Notes: a model not told the origin generated them from the sequence alone. Counted from the first letter of the stretch, positions 33,500-45,080 are shown. The stretch is 64,000 nucleotides of DNA from Siphonodentalium dalli (GCA_032622095.1 CP136064.1:110472004-110536003); one strand, 5' to 3'. A program made the numbers and translations.

Positions 33500-34123
33500 A
33501 ATCACAAAATCCGGAAATCGAAATAGCAATTTCCCGGAATGAGAAAAGACGAAAACCGTTGAAACGGAATTACTGTCATACGATTCAAAGTTCGTTTTAG
33601 TGAATATAAGTCATCAAATTTCCGAAATAAAGCGATAGAATAGACGCGAACAATGAATCCGCACAAATCCTCCAGTTCCCGCCTTGAAATCGATGAAATA
33701 ACAGTTTTAAACACTAAAACACTCGAAAACTTCAGTAGCAGTAGAAAGTCCGACTCCCCGTTACGGTTGATGACGTATATAAAATAGTAGGATATGTCCG
33801 TCCGTCTGACTGTATGTCCGCTGTCCGCACTTTTCTCCCAGGCTGCTGGTCCGATTTCAACCAAATTTGCTGTGGTGACTCGGGGTACACTGGCGGAGGT
33901 TATAACGGCGCTAATTTTTCAAAATTGTTATCTAAAAAAAATATAATTATAAAAATAAAAATAAAAACAATTTTTTTTTAATTTCAGAAATAGCTAAATC
34001 TAAACACAAAATTATTTTTTAATCAAAATGTTTAAACGATCAAAATCTTCGCAAAACGCACACAGGGGCCACATGCCCCTCCGACGCTGAATAAGGCTCC
34101 ATATGGGAGCCTGTTTCAGCTAG
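33500..34123 (+). mobile_element. Helitron-like 3' end (non-autonomous)
   Basis: The element ends with a hairpin AGGCTCC-ATATG-GGAGCCT (34094-34112), seven bases, then CTAG (34120-34123) directly followed by T, which is the canonical Helitron 3' terminus. Upstream is a CCGTCCGTCTGACTGTATGT tract (33800-33825) common in invertebrate repeats. The 5' end (TC preceded by A) was not identified, so the start given is nominal. Open frames at 33502-33864 have no recognisable domain. Family B sequence resumes at 34124. Confidence 0.65.
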
Positions 34124-35105
34124 TATTAAATCAAATATACCATGTGGTTTTATTTTCCACTCGGTTCGTTATGCTAATATACAACGCTTAAAACTTAGCC
34201 AAAAATCAACCACCAAAATACAATATGGCAGCCAATATGGCGGCCGAAATATGAAAATGTTTTCACCAACCATCGTTTGTCTCGGTGGGAAACTGTGGGC
34301 ACCTGGGCATGATTTTATACATTTATCTTATAAACGAGTCATTTACGCACACAGTGAGAGTGAGTCCATAATATACATTACTGGTCGGATATTTATGCCC
34401 GATAGCACGCTTTTCCAAATGTCGTATAATCCGATCAAAGCCGACTCGACGATAATCGCATAATGCATATGTCTGTTTCGAATCAGTGGGTGTTATTGTT
34501 ATTTATAACTAATTTGAGTACAGGAATGTTCACCCAAATACAAGATGACGGCCAAAATTTCGACCAGAAATTGATAAATCACCGAAAATCGCTGATTTTC
34601 ACATCACTGAGCATCAACTATATATACATCCATGAATCTGATGTGGATTGGTTATAACACTGAGGGGAAGTACATTACCTATATATGATCCAACAAAAGT
34701 GCCCCAAATACAAGATGGCTCCCAAAATGGCGCATATAATTTAAAAAAAATCACCGAAAATCTCTCATATTCATATCAGTGGGCGCTATTGTCACGTCAA
34801 CTCCATCATGCTTTCGGTTGAGTTGGGAATACTGCGGCGAAGTAATTACCTTACATCCGCTCCAAGAAACAGCTGCCCAATTATAAGATGGTGGCGACCG
34901 AAATATGAAAACTCGTCGACATTCCTTTACTGTCTTACAATGGGCGTTATTGTTACGTGAATTCCATCCATATCTGCATGTGAGTAGAGAACATTGATAC
35001 GAAGTATTCGTTTGAGTTGGGCAATTGATACTCACAACAAGATGGCGGCTTGAAATTGAAAAGTCGTCATATATTCGAATTATAATTTCCACTGTTGTCA
35101 TATTA
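34124..35105 (+). repeat. Family B copy 1, left arm (remainder)
   Basis: Matches 48625-49480 of copy 2 and, inverted, 36890-37590. It contains repeated modules in which CAAGATGGC or AATGGCG is followed by AAATC(A/G)CCGAAAATC and TTATTG, at about 34537-34600, 34712-34760, 34885-34920 and 35038-35070. Confidence 0.8.
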
Positions 35106-36889
35106 TCAGTATGTATAGACGAATCGGTCTATACATCATCTATTAAAACGTCTCTAGACCCATAGCACAGCTAATATCATTTTGGGAGGACGAAACTCAT
35201 CAATGAATAATTGCGATGTGTCATTTCGAAATCCATTATCCCGCAAGCGCCGATAATGTATAACCTAAGCCGATTCTGATTTGTTATATTCGGAAATATC
35301 TGGACTATATATTTATTGTATGCCTCCTATGTGGAGAAGAGTATATACAGAAAGGTGACAATATAATATATACACATGTACATGGTTATAACAACGTCGT
35401 TGACAACACACCAACACAGAGCTGCGGTATATGGTTTTAAAGTAGCCATATGCGTGTGAGGCGAGAGTGAATGTCTATAATGTAGCAGTTATGATATGCG
35501 AGTGCTATTCGATAATATGGCGAGTATTTATGACAATATATTATACTATCTACACTAATATTGAGTTCCCACGAATAAAACGACACATGGTGAGCAGGTA
35601 AGTTGATGAGTCGAGAATAATAACCTCCATCTTCATCGGATAACTCTATCTCAGTCATATATACCAACAAAGTCTTTAGTACTTCCAGCATACATCCAGA
35701 GAGAAGGGTCATACTAATCGGACAAAAATACACATGTCACGATGTTGCCCCCAAAAAGCGGAGAATTGTTATCCTTGTTATTGGAAAACTTCGTTTATGG
35801 TCGCATATGGTATAGTTAATCATAATTCAATATATGGGATTTGAACGTCAGTCTTTCAAGATAAACTAGAACTACATACGATCGATGAGTGTAATAGCTT
35901 TCTCAAGGTCCTATCTATCTACGTCTTTCTCAGTTTGGTGACATGATGTGGATAACAATTAACATATACACCTGATGATCTTCCGAGTCAGCTAGCCACG
36001 TCTCCATAAATGGTTCCCAAATTCATAAACTCAGCGACGGCATTGACAAACCTGGTCAACTTCAGGCTGTACCTGTGGATAATACTATATGTAAGCTCCC
36101 CCAACCCATAACTGGTGTGTAATATTAAGGACGATACATCTGATAGGTTGGTGATATGTCTCAACAATATGGCAATATATTATAACAACGCACACCTTCA
36201 TTCTTTGTATGCCATGTCACCAAACTATCAAAGACATCGTCTTTTGGACTGTACACCAGTTCTAGGGAAGGCTAGCATATACCGGTAAGTATTATCAAGA
36301 CAAAGGTACACGCCTCAGTTGATTCAGAACGGCTTCGAAACGCATATGGAAATACAATCTCACCACATCAAAAACATCGACACGCATGATATCCTATATT
36401 TGAGTATAGATCGTGGCCCCATTCCATACCCACTGTCATGGCACATGTCTACATAATAGCACCGGTGTGAGATTTTCGACTGCTGGACGTCACAGATGTT
36501 GAGATAGAAACCTTCGAAACACTGCCGAAGTTTTCCAGGAACGCCAATGCTTTCGCTGAGTTTGTGAATTGACGAACCATCTATTGAGAAGTGGCTAGTT
36601 AACTGGGAAGATCATCACCAGACGTAAACGCGATTAGCCCCATGAGAAAGATTGACGCACAAATCCGGGACAACCGGAAATGGATTGTTTGAAACGTTCT
36701 GATTCCAGAGACCCTTTGGTGTGATCAAGCTAGATTATTCAGACGAAGATATTAAAGCTGGTCCAGATATTTCAGAATGTGGCAAATCAGAATGGTAATT
36801 GTAATTGTTATTGTTTTGAATTGCAAGTCATAGTATGACTATTCGTCGCACCTACGGTTACGGCCATCATCGGCGCTTACTGGATAATG
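35106..36889. other. Family B loop with coding-like remnants
   Basis: A single-copy loop. Its right part, about 36540-36889, is also found at 50690-51200 in copy 2. In plus orientation 36720-36797 reads as an open tract ending GPDISECGKSEW then TAA, and copy 2 reads GPDNAECGKSE then TAA at 51078-51110, so the peptide end is conserved between copies. Another open tract lies at about 36320-36450 (including RGPIPYPLSWHMS). These may be decayed exons of a transposase. Possible splice signals are present but no gene model is supported. Confidence 0.4.
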
Positions 36890-37758
36890 GATTTATAAAT
36901 GTCATATATATCGCGATCATTAATTGTGATTATGAGGGATTTTCGGTGATTTTGTTTTCAAATTATGTGTGAAATATTGGGAACCATAATATATTGTATT
37001 TGTGGGACCTTTTATTGGATGATATATAAGTAATGAACTTCGCTTCAGTATTACCAACTCACAACAGTATAAGCATGGATGGAGTTGTCGTGATAATAAT
37101 GTGAACATTTTCGGTGTTTTTTCAATTTCTGGTCGCCATCTTGGATTTGGAAGAATATTCCTTTACTCAAGTATAAGAGGAACCACAGCCCGGGTATCTC
37201 CAACACATGTACATACATTAGTGGAGTTTTAATAACAATAATACTCACAGATTAAAAACAGACATTACGTGATTAGCGTCGATTCGGCTTTGATCGGATT
37301 ATAACGACATTTGGAATAATGTGTTATTGGGCAAAAATATCCGACCGTGAATGCATGTTATGTTCTCATTGTGTGCGTAAATAACTCTTCTATTATATAT
37401 AATAAATTTAAGAAAAAAACCCAGGTGCCGATGGTTTCCCACATAGACAAACGAGATGTGGTGAAATGTCGAACATTTAGCAAATGTTCACATTTCGGTC
37501 GCCATCTTGGCCGCCATATTATTTTTTGGTGTCGGATTTTTGTCTAATTTTTAAGCGTAGTATATTAGCATAACGAATCGATTGGAAATAAAAATTTCAA
37601 AAATAAAATCATGTCTGGAGTCTCTGGGATCCCTTTTTTTTTTTTTTTGTGAACAACCGAACAAAGTTAGGGGAAACCTTAATGAAGAAAATGATTGGGA
37701 GAAATTGTGTCCTGGTGGTGTAGTTGGGGCGCCTTGATCGCCCAATATATCCTGGACT
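36890..37758 (-). repeat. Family B copy 1, right arm
   Basis: Reverse complement of the left-arm pieces. It includes CGCCATCTTGGCCGCCATAT (about 37499-37518), GTCTGGAGTCTCTG (about 37613), a 16-nt T run (about 37629) and the terminus at 37758. Confidence 0.8.
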
Positions 37759-38178
37759 ATGTGTGTGCAGCAGCGTTCACACATTGGCAAATTATCCAGC
37801 CAATATTTAGGTAATACGTTGGGAAATACATATGCACCACCGCCTACTATACTTGGTGAGTGACATCTTTGTGTAGTTATATTCTACAACTGGCTTTTGC
37901 CAAAAATTCAAGTATACCAGAGAATAAACAATCGTCCATTCACGTTCCATACAGCCGCGATAAACGATGCCACAATCGACGAAACATACACTCAATTCCG
38001 AAATGTAGCAATAAATACATAGCCAGCTGTTGAGAATTGCATGACGAATTGCCAGGAAATTTCCCCAGCTGTGATGTAGCTTTAGACTCAACTGTCAGAT
38101 CTTTCACCGGAAGAGATGATCATTGATCTCACTCAATGGCACTTTGTGCGTGCCTTACCTAAGAACTTAGATACTCAC
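37759..38178. other. Intronic or intergenic sequence, no feature called
   Basis: Unique-looking DNA downstream of the PAN-like exon on the minus strand. A minus open tract at 37807-38091 contains VDCGI, which recalls the start of sushi (CCP) domains, but the rest does not fit and no clean splice sites define an exon. Confidence 0.3.
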
Positions 38179-38484
38179 CAAATGTACACATCTTAAGTTT
38201 CATCTGTATCGGTAGAGAGTTGCTATTGTACTCCAATGCGTATGTTGCCGATTCCGAACTAACTCCAGTGACATAGTCGAAAAACAATTCATTGGTGGCG
38301 TAGTGCAGCGTGCACTGCGAACTATTATCATAGTTAATGCAGTAACATCCCCCATCAGCCTGGGCAGCGTGTATACACTCGTCCTCACATATTGTTATAT
38401 TTCCGGCAAATAAACTTCCCATTGCGTATTTGTCATTGCACATCTTGTCCACATCAAGCCCTGTTCCTTCCAGCATTTCACACT
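38179..38484 (-). CDS. Internal exon: cysteine-rich PAN/apple-like module (C-type lectin gene)
   Basis: Minus-strand exon bounded by an acceptor (TTTCCACTTCAG) and donor (G|GTGAGTATC). It is 306 nt with phase 1 at both ends, the symmetrical class of shuffled extracellular modules. The peptide has eight cysteines, with the core ICEDEC..GGCYCINYDNSSQC followed by TLHY, resembling the C..C..C..NYN..C.L pattern of PAN/apple domains. PAN modules bind proteins or carbohydrate in secreted and membrane proteins. The start phase fits the end of the lectin exon at 47014, so both may belong to one gene with an ~8.5-kb intron. The domain call is from pattern only and could be another Cys-rich fold. Confidence 0.6.
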
Positions 38485-38570
38485 CTGAAGTGGAAACGTC
38501 AATTTTATTTTATTGATAACACTGTTCACGCTGGGTATTCGGGTATGGTAAATAGTCATGCTGGTAATCA

Positions 38571-38660
38571 TCCAAACCGTCCTGCGTGCATAAAAACCGT
38601 CCTGCGGGCATATAAACCGCCATGCGGGCATATAAACCAGCATGCGTGCGTCAGTAAACC
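38571..38660 (+). repeat. ~22-bp minisatellite, four units
   Basis: AAACCGTCCTGCG(T/G)GCATA recurs four times with A/C changes (AAACCGCCATGCGGGCATAT, AAACCAGCATGCG). It gives open frames on both strands that are not genes. It lies in the intron just upstream (minus sense) of the PAN-like exon. Confidence 0.85.
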
Positions 38661-39120
38661 GCAGCAATTATAGGATTTTCCTTTAGTTAAACGTGGTCAA
38701 AGAAATGATAGTTTAGTTTAGTTTATGCTGTAATTCAGTTTATGCAGTAATTCAGAGATAATTAAGATATCAAGTTCCGGGGGAAAACACAATCTTAGAC
38801 GAGCGCATTCCGAATTCGGGGTAAATTTGAGTTTCTTTCAGCAAAATAATAGTTAACTCATCCAGTAACTCGAAAAAAAATACATATTTCCGAACATATC
38901 GCACAACGACAAAGTAAAACACAATGCGGGCAGTGAGCTTGGAAGCTTATTCTCCTTTCGTCTCTTTATGGAACTGATATTTTGGTGAAGCTGGGTTCAC
39001 CAATCACCTGGTGGATCCGTAGTTGTGTCCAAAGAAAAACAATTCATAAAAAAAACTTCCCTCGAAACAAACTCACATGTATAGTCACAATGCACTCGTG
39101 CCCGTCACACGGTTTATCCA

Positions 39121-39805
39121 ATACGTGAGATCACTGAGTCGCGGCCATATTCAGGGGCGCCGGAAGAGGGGGGCAGAGGGGGCAGCTGACCCCCCTGCCC
39201 TTGACCAAGGGGGGGGGGGGGAGTGGGGGCAGGACTTGCCCTTTTTCTGGAGACAGAAAATGCTTTTTGTGTGTTTAATCTCGTGTTTTTATAGCAAAAT
39301 GTGACTTTTTTGGTCCAAATACCACCAATTTCACAAGGGATATTTTTTTTTGTCCATTTTATCACAAAACGGCCATAAAAACCGACAAATACCATTAAAA
39401 TAGGGATTTTTGCCACAATGAATTTATGGTTATTTTCCCGAGTTTGCGGAGAAAATGCCCTTTTTTGCGGAAAAGTGCCCTTTTTGTAGGCTCTGCCCCC
39501 CTGCCCTTGGATGCTTCCGGCGCCCCTGGCCATATTGGATTCATCCAGCGCCCCCCCTGTTCCGCTGTTTAAGTGCTACATGTCAAAGTGCTACAGGTAC
39601 ATTCCATATATCGAACTTTTTAATATTCATGATCCATATATATGGAATTCATGAATACTCAAAAGCTACATATATGGAATCATGAATATTCAAAAGTGAC
39701 CTATATGAAATGCACCTCCAGAAATGTGACCTGTAGCACTTAAACTGCGGAACGGGGGTTGGATGAATCCAATATGGCCGCGACTCAGTGATCTCACTTA
39801 TGTGG
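39121..39805. repeat. Small foldback interrupted by a MITE
   Basis: The left arm is 39121-39151 plus 39537-39600, and the right arm is about 39716-39800. The arms share GAGATCACTGAGTCGCGGCC, then ATATTGGATTCATCCA, then GTTCCGC.GTTTAAGTGCTAC as inverted repeats. The loop has ATATATGGAATTCATGAAT-type palindromes. Confidence 0.85.
39152..39528. mobile_element. 377-bp hAT-type MITE with perfect 8-bp TSD
   Basis: TIRs are CAGGGGCGCCGGAAG (39152-39166) and CTTCCGGCGCCCCTG (39514-39528), and GCCATATT is duplicated at 39144-39151 and 39529-39536. CAGGG termini and an 8-bp TSD are hallmarks of hAT elements. The opposite arm of the host foldback (about 39755-39790) carries the uninterrupted site, proving the insertion. 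No transposase frame is present; the proline-rich ORF read across it (39114-39533 minus) is spurious. Confidence 0.93.
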
Positions 39806-39924
39806 CCACATGGTGGTATATAGGATGACCAGCGTGATAGTTGTCGGTCGGTAAATAGTGATCAGTCGTCGTCATGCCACTATGTACCCTGGTATGACCA
39901 AATATACTATTTTCATCAGCATTT

Positions 39925-40545
39925 CACACCTGATACAGACCAATGTTACTCTGTAGTAATACAAAACTATTAGTTAAAATTCCTCAGTGATAAAGGGTAT
40001 GTGGCATGCCACGCCAGCCGTTGAGGCATGCCAATATCCCATAATATGTCTAATATAGCGAATTATCGAAATATGAAATACCACGAAAAAGCGAAATAGG
40101 AAAATACAGCGAAATTGCGGAATAAAAAATGCATCGAAATGACGAAATAGCGCGAATTATGAAATAAGAAATTATTTTTATTAACTAAATAACGGAGATA
40201 TTTGAAGAAGTGTTTTTGACGAAATAACGGGCATATTTGGAGAAGTTTTTTAAAGAGCGTACCCCAAACCTCCCCCAAGCCCACCCACCCAAGAGAAGAA
40301 TTTTACTTATATTTCACCACAGTTGATCTATTGTGGTGTTGTTATTTCTAATACAAATCGCCGTTATTTCGTAAATATACATTCTTTATAGAGTTATTAC
40401 CCTGTGGCAATGTTACGATTTTAGCTTGTCAAAGAACATGTGGCATGCCTCAACGGCTGGCGTGGCATGCTACATACCCTATATCACTGAGGAATTTTAA
40501 CTAATAGTTTTATATTACTACAGAGTAACATTGGTCTGTATCAGG
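39925..40545. repeat. Foldback with GCATGCCACGCC arms and a GCGAAATA-rich core
   Basis: The arms 39925-40035 and 40437-40545 are near-perfect inverse copies (CTGATACAGACCAATGTTAC, CCTCAGTGAT, GTGGCATGCCACGCCAGCCG, TTGAGGCATGCC). The core 40060-40240 is a cryptic repeat of AATA(G)CGAAAT.. units. No gene. Confidence 0.85.
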
Positions 40546-40680
40546 TGGCATTTCATGTTCATACATAATAAAATTTATTTAGTACATTTCTGTGTGCGAT
40601 TTACCTTAATTTCTCGAGTGATTATAAACGACAATTTCACTAGTAAATTATCCCACCTCAATAGAACCAAAATTATCAAT

Positions 40681-41340
40681 TTGACTCAAGATGGTCACCA
40701 AAATGACGGCCAAAATATGGTAAATGGTAGATATTGACCAAGATGGCACTGCAATCGCTAACAAGTTGTTGCTGGTGAACAATAAAGTCTAATCTACCCG
40801 CTGTACATTTACTCCTAACATTTCTTATTCATTTGTTAATTGTGGCTATTGAAATCACTTAATTACCTCACCAGAAATATTGGATTTTGTTTTTAACACA
40901 AACTTGACAAAAAATATTTTTTCCGGTTTTGGCCATGTTTTCAAGAAAAATTCTTGAACTATCTTGAATGTGCTACAGTGACAAATTATTGAACAAATGA
41001 CTCGAGATGCCTTGCAAAATGGCAAAAACAAGATGTCGATTTTTCACATATATCTCGAACATTATCCTCTGATGTGCCGGAAAGGAAGCAGACTGTGACT
41101 TACTTGGTTATTAAACATGTTAGTAACTCAACTGGCAATTAAAAATATATTAAATCAGTCCCAGTGTCGTATGAGCCATGACAAATATAGTCAATAACTG
41201 CGGTATGAAATTTTGACGAATATTAATTTTGGGAGTCCGGCCATGTTTTTGGATAGAAATGGGCAGAACATTGCGTAGAAAGCAAGGAGGACCATGACCT
41301 GTGGTTACTCTGGCCCATAAACATCATAATTGAGTAACAT
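40681..41340. repeat. Fragment of the family A inner sequence
   Basis: Matches the order of blocks in 2430-3060: CAAAATGGCGGTCAAAATATGG-like, CAATCGCTTACAAGTTGTTG-like, ACCAGAAATATTGGA, GACTCACTTGGTTATTAAAC-like and TATGGGGCATGACAA-like. It is a diverged partial copy without the inverted partner. Confidence 0.65.
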
Positions 41341-41464
41341 AATCCAGGACAACAGCCGAAAAAAAACGTAATTTCATTTATATGTTGCTCCCTTTACATC
41401 GAAAACATTTACAATGTGTCGATGAATTCGACTTATTCTCCACCTACACGCAAGACCAATTAAA

Positions 41465-42005
41465 TAACTAGTACCTGGCTTGTCAGAGAATGATATTGAA
41501 ATAAAATATTTTAAATTTGAATGCAGTAATTTATTCATGATAGGATATACAGATGATTACATAAACACAGATGACTGCATATTGTGGCAAGAACGTATCA
41601 GTCTATTAGACCTTCAGCCACATGTAGACCCACTCCCTATGTGGAATTTTGGTGGCTATGATATTGTTATAGGGCTATATATAGCCTTTAAAATTCCGGA
41701 TCGTTGCCATCCATCTGGCAACTATAGCTTTGTTGGGTATTTTGCCCTTTGAAGAGAAGTACTACATTTCGTCTTTTACGAGTATTCATATTCCGTGTGT
41801 GTACTGTTGTATAGATGATGCTAGGGTTATCCAAAACACAGATAATATAAATTTCTTATTTGCCAGATGTGTTAGGTGGTACCATGCTGTAAGATCTATA
41901 GAGTACAACCTTCTCGTGCAAATGAATGGACTATTGTCCGATGTTTGTCTGATATTTGGATATGCAGGGAATAACGATTCTAATTTTCCAGTAGGTTTTT
42001 TGTGA
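41465..42005 (+). CDS. Two adjoining unidentified open frames (possible exons or a frameshifted gene)
   Basis: Open frames of 90 codons (41480-41752) and 91 codons (41730-42005) overlap in different frames. The second is relatively Cys-rich (VYCCIDD, FARCVRW, DVCLIFGYAG). I recognise no domain. TTGTCAG|AGAATG at about 41478 could be an acceptor. They may be the remains of one frameshifted coding region, or chance ORFs in an intron of the lectin gene on the opposite strand. Confidence 0.25.
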
Positions 42006-43700
42006 TTGATGAAAGGCATCCTGTGATCAACCTACCAATTTAGTGTTTTTTACCCCAGTGTCTAGCTTGCGATAGCGGGTGGACTGGTGGTAAGGTCTGT
42101 GCAGGCCACCGTATATATATATTGTCGTTGTTTCTAGAGAAACAGACTTTCAATATCTTGATGGTTTGATATGTTCTAATTGGTATTAACATAGCCTACA
42201 TGTTGTGACATATGAATTTTATAACAATATTTTTTAATGGGAAAAAGCCAATTCCTATCTGCAATTAGATTTTATTGAATAGCATATATTGTTGTCGTAA
42301 GTTAGTGTCTGGAAACCTGAATACATTCTCGGCATCTCAGACCAAACATAACCATATTAGCGTGAGATAAAAGCAGTTTATTTTGTGAGGACACCATTAT
42401 CATTGGTTTGGTTGTTATATAGGAGTGTTCGTTTTTTGGAGAACCACCTTTCCGAACCACCATTTATATTCAGCAAGATCAACATTGTTACTGCATTATT
42501 ATGGCATACCAATCGAAGACGTGGTGCCATTTTATAATACAATAATGTATACATGTTTAATTGTGTTGTATATTACAATAGACTGTCATTGGTAGATGCT
42601 ATGAAAAACAAATGGAAAAATTCCAAACATTTGCCATTACAGAGCGAGTGGTAGTTGCAGATAGCTTTTGGTTGTGACTTCTCAGTGGAAAATTCACGGA
42701 GAACAAAAATCGATTTTTTATATTTTAGAAAATTATTTTACTATTGATTTCTATATATTCATAAAATTTTTGGAAAGTACAATCAATTTATTCTACGACA
42801 AAACCATTTTCATGTTAGATATTCCATGATAATGATCTTGTATGACCAAATAACTTACCCTCAACCCATCAAAATGTGTGTCCCTTATAATAACTACACA
42901 CATCGACATTAAGATCATCTCGACCTTTAGAATACTGCCAGTGTGGCTTTTTGGCAAAGTAAAAAATAAACAATTTAAATTTATATTCGTGAAAAATACA
43001 ATAATGTATCCATGTAAAAAAAAACAATTTAAATTTATTTATTCGTGAAAAATACAATAATGTATACATGTTTAATTGTGTTGTATATTACTATTATATA
43101 AGAACACCCCTTCACGTCGAGACCAAATTCAGCTCGTTATATGTAAACTTATGCCCAGTATTAGGATAATTACCTACCCCTACACCACTAACATGTACAA
43201 TTTAGACAAATACACCAAAAAATAACATTATAATGCGACACTTCTCAGATGGAAAACAAGCTTCAAAAGATGCGGAATGTTATGCTGTATCGAGTCTTTA
43301 AAAAATTCACAGAAGGGGTCCATGTATTGGCTCGTGATCTACCTGATGTTGCTTGTTGTCCGCTTCAGAAAAAAAGATAGATTTGTCAGGGAAGACATCC
43401 CTCACTCCTGATATAAAATTTCCTTAAGTACAAGTCTCAGGTCATAGAAAAAAATTAATGTTGTTATAAACTGAACAAGATTTCTTTTATATTAATTAGA
43501 AACCATCATAAAATGATCTGAGATACAACACTGGACCAACTTATAAGCTATTTACAAAACATGCGATAAATATTGTGACATTGCGAAAAATGACTTCGAT
43601 TTAGAAAATAGGTGTCACATATAATTGGCTATAACTTGTGTAGCCCATAGAATATTGACCCGCAACATGTCTAAAAAATTGCCCAAAAGATCTAACAAAA
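42006..43700. other. No gene recognised; local tandem duplication
   Basis: AT-rich. AACAATTTAAATTTAT..ATTCGTGAAAAATACAATAA is tandemly duplicated (42970-43022 and 43023-43070), and its end (ATACAATAATGTATACATGT) occurs a third time at about 42537. Confidence 0.55.
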
Positions 43701-43739
43701 CTTTCACGCTGGTCATCCCATATTCCCCGTTGCGGGCAA

Positions 43740-44190
43740 GCACTAAGTAAACCCGCTGCGGGCAAGTTATGCGACGACAGGTAAGTTTGTTTAGCGCGCT
43801 ATTTTGCTTTTTATTTTGCTTTTACCGGCATAATTCCATATTCACATGGTGTTTGATGGACCCAACATCTAACAATTGTTGACAGATGAAAGAATAAGGC
43901 TCAATTTGGTTACAAAATTACCGATGGATGGCGAGAATAAACATTCCATATTTCCATATTGTGTGATTTTTAGTATTACGTTTCAAATTGAAGCAAATTT
44001 AAAAAATGTTGGAAATGTTCCATTGATATAGATAAGGTAAATCTTCATAAACAGCAATATTTGCTGAATTTATGTAAGAAAAACCCGAATAGTTCTGATG
44101 GCACTCCCAATTGTTCGAGTAAAACCCGTTACGGGCTCGATTGAAGTCTGCAGCGGGGTATGCCGCCCGCCACGGGGTTTACTTAATCGT
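43740..44190. repeat. Short foldback with CCCGC-rich arms
   Basis: TAAGTAAACCCGCTGCGGGC (about 43744) pairs imperfectly with GCCCGCCACGGGGTTTACTTA (about 44166). Related CGTTGCGGGCAAGC and CCGTTACGGGCTCG boxes lie inside. Probably a small non-autonomous TIR element; no TSD was found. Confidence 0.55.
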
Positions 44191-44586
44191 AGTACGGTAA
44201 GTTTGGAAAGACTTAATAATTCGGGTTACTGGATTGATGTTCGGGGAGCTTACTTTTAAGACACGCCAATAGATGATTATGTCAGAAAACTAGCTTCATA
44301 CATGTAACAATATTTCGATTAGTGCAAAATTTCGATGGATTCAAGTCGAATTAACCTTGATATAAGGAATGCGCTCGACTAAGGTTAAGTTTGTCTGAAG
44401 AATGGTTATCTAAATTATCCCAGGACTTCTGTCACAGCCTACATAATCGCCCCCCCCCCCTATATACGGGGGGCATTTTCTAACACTATATATACTATTA
44501 AATGCACCACTTGAAACTTAACCTTGTTGGGGAAATTTAATCATATGCGCATCCCCTTTGTGTTTTACTGACGCCCGCAGCAGGGA

Positions 44587-45080
44587 TTATATGATGACCA
44601 ACGTGACTATTTTAATGATGGAACGACAATAATATTTCGCCCAGTTCTGCTCATTTCTGGTTGAAATATGATTAGAATCCCAATGGCGATTTGTTTGTGA
44701 AATTTTATACTGCGTTCTGTAAAATCGACCGTTTGGGAATCGGAAAGGGATGGAACTCAAAGAATGACATAATTTATTATTACAGTGATCAGTAATTATG
44801 AAACATAAAAAACAAAGCCACAATTCTCCACCCGTTCCAACAACAGAAACTGATCTAGAAAATGCTAGTGAAAAATAGTAAATTTTCCAGGTCTGGCAGG
44901 CAGCCTTTTTGGCGGCCATCTTCAACGGAAAGTTCCACATCTCTAGTAAGGTGATGGCACTTTGTCTTGGCGTTACAAAACTATATATATATTGGCATAC
45001 ATTTGACAACATTTTCTATCTTTAATCTCTCGGATCAAACTGACTTTGTGCCTCATCTGAAAAAGGTGGCCATGTTTGGC
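44587..45080. repeat. Fragment of the family A inner sequence
   Basis: Matches 6480-6760 and 3120-3420 in order: TTCTGCTCATTTCT.GTTGAAATATGA, TTCTGTAAAATCGA, GGATGGAACTC, GAATGACATA, ACAGAAACTGATCTAGAA and GGCGGCCATCTT. Confidence 0.65.

Larger units (their letters stand above)
26893..33500 (-). mobile_element. Nearly intact LINE with PHD-finger ORF1
   Basis: On the minus strand this element has a 5' UTR, ORF1 (780 codons), ORF2 (EN-RT, one visible 1-nt frameshift), a 3' UTR with AATAAA-like sequence, a stem-loop TCTCCG-AAGACAA-CGGAGG (26922-26940) and an (ACCA)n tail (26894-26914). The exact 5' end is uncertain, between about 33100 and 33760, and no TSD was found. It lies within the left arm of family B copy 1. 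Domain order (ORF1 with PHD and coiled coil, ORF2 with APE and RT) fits jockey/CR1-like LINEs. It is the youngest-looking LINE here. Confidence 0.88.
26680..37758. mobile_element. Foldback element, family B, copy 1 (interrupted)
   Basis: The ends are AGTCCAGGAGATAT at 26680 and its inverse at 37751-37758 (CCTGGACT). The left arm is 26680-26892 plus 34124-35105, and the right arm is about 36890-37758. The arms share CAAGATGGCG.CCATC, TAATATACAAC, GTATAATC.G.TCAAAGCC and GTTATTG blocks with each other and with copy 2 at 48424-52445. About 7.2 kb of LINE and Helitron-like sequence splits the left arm. The centre (35106-36890) is single copy and includes coding-like tracts also present in copy 2. 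Confidence 0.8.

Noticed and set aside
33502-33864. Minus-strand 120-codon ORF as a gene
   Set aside because: It lies in a Helitron-like repeat, its start falls in a CCGTCCGTCTG low-complexity tract, and no domain is visible.
37807-38091. Sushi (CCP) exon suggested by VDCGI on the minus strand
   Set aside because: Only the first few residues fit. The remaining cysteine and tryptophan spacing is wrong and no splice pair frames it.
39114-39533. Minus-strand 139-codon proline-rich ORF
   Set aside because: It spans the hAT-type MITE and its TSDs, and its Pro/Gly runs come from the C/G-rich TIR region.
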